Assembly (NCBI GenBank): GCA_003670425.1
Contig: QWRL01000119.1
Span: 1 to 7,251 of the forward strand
Length of the DNA stretch: 7,251 nucleotides
Direction of reading: 5' to 3'
Source: Chloroflexota bacterium
GTDB taxonomy: Bacteria > Chloroflexota > Anaerolineae > Anaerolineales > UBA11657
In this document: in pieces, positions 5,050-7,251 of the stretch
How positions within the stretch are numbered: position 1 is the stretch's first letter
How the letters are laid out: the number at the start of each line of letters is the position of its first letter
The notes under the pieces: model-generated
Database searches by the model: none
The model's input: the letters and a program-made list of their open reading frames with translations, nothing else
Told to the model about the DNA's origin: nothing
Translations under genes and position numbers: made by a program

Positions 5050-7251
5050 TGTCCAAAGAAGACCGCGCGCTGCAAACGCGCGCGCTTGCGCGCATCCAGC
5101 CCGCGCTGGCGCTGTTATTGGCACTGGCGGCAGTGCCGCTGTTTTTGTGGAAGCTTACATTCACCAATCTCATCCTCGCCCGCGGTGATGTATTGCTGTA
5201 CCAGTACCCGCACTGGGAGCACCGCGCCCAAGCCCTGCGCAGTGCAACTCTGCCCCTCTGGAATCAGTTCTTGTTTATGGGTGCGCCCTTTCTGGCCAAT
5301 CCGCAGACCGGAGTGCTCTACCCGCCCAACTGGCTCATGATTGGCTTCAACACGCCGACGGCGTACAAGCTTTCCGTAATTGCGCATCTCTTGCTGGCAG
5401 CTGCGGGAACCTACTGGCTGGCGCGGCGTACGCTGCAGCTCGAAGCTGCGGGCGCAGCCGTGGCCGCCATCATCTTCGCACTGGGTGGCAGTCTGCTCGC
5501 CAAAGCGGAACAGATCAATCAGCTGCAGTCACTGGCATGGATGCCATTGGTTTTGCAGCTGGCGTATGAGACGGCGTTTGCCAGCGCCCCCAAGCGCGCG
5601 GGGTTGATGCTGTGCCTCGTCGTCGCCTTTCAAATTCTGGCTGGACACCCGCAATCCGTTTTCGTAACGCTGATTGGAACAGGCGTCTGGATTGTCAGCG
5701 CAGCGCTTGCAACCCAACCGGCTGCTGCCCAGCTTGCGGGCCAACCGCAATCGGCTGTGGCAGCAGCCCTGCGCCGCAGCGGGTTTGCCTTGCTGCGCTG
5801 CGCGCCCTTCTACTTTGTTGCACTGCTGTTGGCAGCCGCGCAGCTCTTGCCCACGCTGGAGTTGAGCGGCGAGTCTCTGCGCAGCGCCGGACTCGGCCTG
5901 CGGGATGCACTTTCCTTTTCACTCTCGCCGCTTGCGCTTGGCCGCGCACTGCTGCCCAACTTCACGCGCGCGCTATTCACCGAGTATGTGGCCTACGTTG
6001 GCTGCAGCGGCCTGCTGCTAATTGCAGCCGGCTGCGCAGCCCCCGCGCAGCGCCCGGCAACGCGCCGCACACTTTTTGCAAGCGCCACTCTTGCGGCTGC
6101 GGGCTTGCTGCTGGCGCTCGGTGGCTTCAATCCGCTTTATTGGCTGCTCGCGCGCTTTGTACCGGGCTTCAACTTATTTCGTGCACCTGTGCGCTGGCTG
6201 GCTCTGTGGGCCATGGGCGCCGCGCTGCTTGCCGGCATCGGCATCGACAATCTCGAACAGCTCACCCGCCAACAAGTTCGGCGCGCAAGCTGGTGGGCTG
6301 CGGCTGCAGTTGCCATCTTGGTGATGGGTACATTCGCAGGCGCACGCCATACGCCTGCCGGCGAAACCGGTGCGCTTGGCATGCCGCTCCCCGCTGAGCT
6401 TGCTGCGTGGCTGCTGGCAGCTGCCCTCGGGCTGGCAATATTCGCCGTTGCTGACGCAAGGCTCGCACACTTTCGCAAACCATCCCTGATTGCGCTGCTC
6501 GTGCTCGAATTGTTTCTTGCAAGCGCACCGCTCCCAATCAACAATCCGACCAGCCCGGAAGCCTATGCCAGCATGCGTCCTGCCATGCTAGAAATACTGC
6601 GCGCGCAAAATGCAGCGCTGCCCGCAGCGCGCATGCTATCGCTCTCAACCCTCACGTACGATCCAGGCGACCTGACCGAAATGCGCGCGATGCTGGCGCC
6701 AGATATCACGGCCGCAGCACTCGTCGATGCAATCACGGCGGCAAAGTCCAAGGAACTGCTGTCGCCAAATCTGCCGCTGGCGTGGCACATTCCAACGCTT
6801 GACGGCTACGATGGTGGGCTGCTGCCAACGCGGGCTTATGCACAATTCGCCGCGCTGCTGGCCGATCCGCCCATTGATGTGCCCGATGGCAGACTGCGCG
6901 AACGCTTGACTGAGCTGCCGCCGCGGTGGCTCTTGAATATTACTAATACGCGCTGGCTGATAACGGACAAAAGCAACGATGCTTGGATTAACGTAGTATA
7001 TTTCGACCGGCAGTTCGCAAGTCGAATTTCATATGCATCACCCGGCGTGCTGCCGGTTACACCCGTATTCCTCGCCGATGGGCTGGCACTGATTCTGGAC
7101 TCGCCAACAGCCGCTGAACCATCGGACTTGCGGGTGCGGATCACTCCAGACGCTGGCGAATCATTTGAAATTGCGGTCCCGGATAGTTTGCTGCGCACGG
7201 GCAGCGGCACTCTCGCGTTCCCCAAGCCAGCAGCAGTTGCCATGGCGGAGC
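5049..7251 (+). CDS. YfhO-family membrane protein (GT-C-like), 3' end beyond window
   Basis: The frame stays open from ATG 5049 to the right edge (734 residues). Seen: a basic tail; a membrane segment (about 17-36); then the YfhO-type loop with GDVLLYQYPHW (46-56), LPLWNQFLFMGAP (68-80), ANPQTGVLYPPNWL (83-96) and later AGHPQSVF (198-205), LLPTLELSGESLR (266-278) and FNLFRAPVRWLALW (374-387). About a dozen hydrophobic segments end near 493. A large outer domain follows, with LDGYDGG (584-590), LLNITNTRWLITD (628-640) and a probable beta-rich stretch from about 690. Known: Bacillus subtilis YfhO is needed for lipoteichoic acid glycosylation, probably as the transferase taking sugar from a lipid carrier. 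Here the sugar and acceptor are unknown. The ATG overlaps the TGA of the upstream GT39 gene by one base and has only a weak Shine-Dalgarno sequence, suggesting coupled translation. The family is usually about 750-900 residues, so only the end of the outer domain should be missing. Confidence 0.88.
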   Translation, partial: MSKEDRALQTRALARIQPALALLLALAAVPLFLWKLTFTNLILARGDVLLYQYPHWEHRAQALRSATLPLWNQFLFMGAPFLANPQTGVLYPPNWLMIGFNTPTAYKLSVIAHLLLAAAGTYWLARRTLQLEAAGAAVAAIIFALGGSLLAKAEQINQLQSLAWMPLVLQLAYETAFASAPKRAGLMLCLVVAFQILAGHPQSVFVTLIGTGVWIVSAALATQPAAAQLAGQPQSAVAAALRRSGFALLRCAPFYFVALLLAAAQLLPTLELSGESLRSAGLGLRDALSFSLSPLALGRALLPNFTRALFTEYVAYVGCSGLLLIAAGCAAPAQRPATRRTLFASATLAAAGLLLALGGFNPLYWLLARFVPGFNLFRAPVRWLALWAMGAALLAGIGIDNLEQLTRQQVRRASWWAAAAVAILVMGTFAGARHTPAGETGALGMPLPAELAAWLLAAALGLAIFAVADARLAHFRKPSLIALLVLELFLASAPLPINNPTSPEAYASMRPAMLEILRAQNAALPAARMLSLSTLTYDPGDLTEMRAMLAPDITAAALVDAITAAKSKELLSPNLPLAWHIPTLDGYDGGLLPTRAYAQFAALLADPPIDVPDGRLRERLTELPPRWLLNITNTRWLITDKSNDAWINVVYFDRQFASRISYASPGVLPVTPVFLADGLALILDSPTAAEPSDLRVRITPDAGESFEIAVPDSLLRTGSGTLAFPKPAAVAMAE

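Noticed and set aside
5065..5095. GCGC-rich tract at the start of the YfhO gene, as a possible structured RNA or repeat
   Set aside because: The alternating GCG/CGC pattern matches the Ala/Arg codon preference seen throughout the right half of the window, and no defined stem-loop with a specific loop is evident.
5612..6397. 261-codon plus-strand open frame inside the YfhO gene
   Set aside because: It lies in another frame within a continuous, motif-bearing YfhO coding region, and its translation is a low-complexity Ala/Arg/Cys-rich sequence typical of a frame-shifted GC-rich gene.

Overview
The window is bacterial chromosomal DNA of fairly high G+C, with tightly packed genes. Most of it concerns polyprenyl-phosphate-sugar-dependent (GT-C type) membrane glycosyltransferases. 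It also carries one acyl-CoA ligase gene and the 5' part of a zinc-ribbon gene. A YfhO-family protein, GT39-type transferases and this style of FadD-like ligase together recall Chloroflexota (Anaerolineae-like) genomes. That is an impression from family content and protein style, not a phylogenetic result, so the taxonomy is low confidence.

Layout from left to right: (1) the 5' end of a small zinc-ribbon protein gene on the minus strand, running off the left edge (1-211); (2) after only 19 bp, a divergent plus-strand GT39/PMT_2-type glycosyltransferase (231-1691), visibly poorer in G+C than the genes to its right; (3) tail to tail with it, 13 bp away, a minus-strand long-chain acyl-CoA ligase (1705-3462) with a strong ribosome binding site; (4) a 51-bp divergent spacer; (5) a second GT39-type glycosyltransferase on the plus strand (3514-5049); (6) overlapping its stop codon by one base, a YfhO-family multi-membrane-spanning protein (5049 to beyond the right edge, 734 residues visible). 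No intergenic stretch exceeds 300 bases. I saw no tRNA, rRNA, IS element, CRISPR array or convincing intrinsic terminator.

The two right-hand genes form an apparent translationally coupled pair, probably working on lipid-linked sugars at the outer face of the cytoplasmic membrane. The left GT39 gene belongs to the same broad superfamily but differs in base composition and transcription unit. The ligase activates fatty acids in the cytoplasm; a link to the glycosylation genes is possible only by proximity. None of the genes shows a frameshift or a missing core motif. I did not find a clearly new system. The most distinctive points are the clustering of three GT-C proteins, a shared 14-base in-frame stretch near the 5' ends of the two GT39 genes, and a possible leaderless start for the zinc-ribbon gene.
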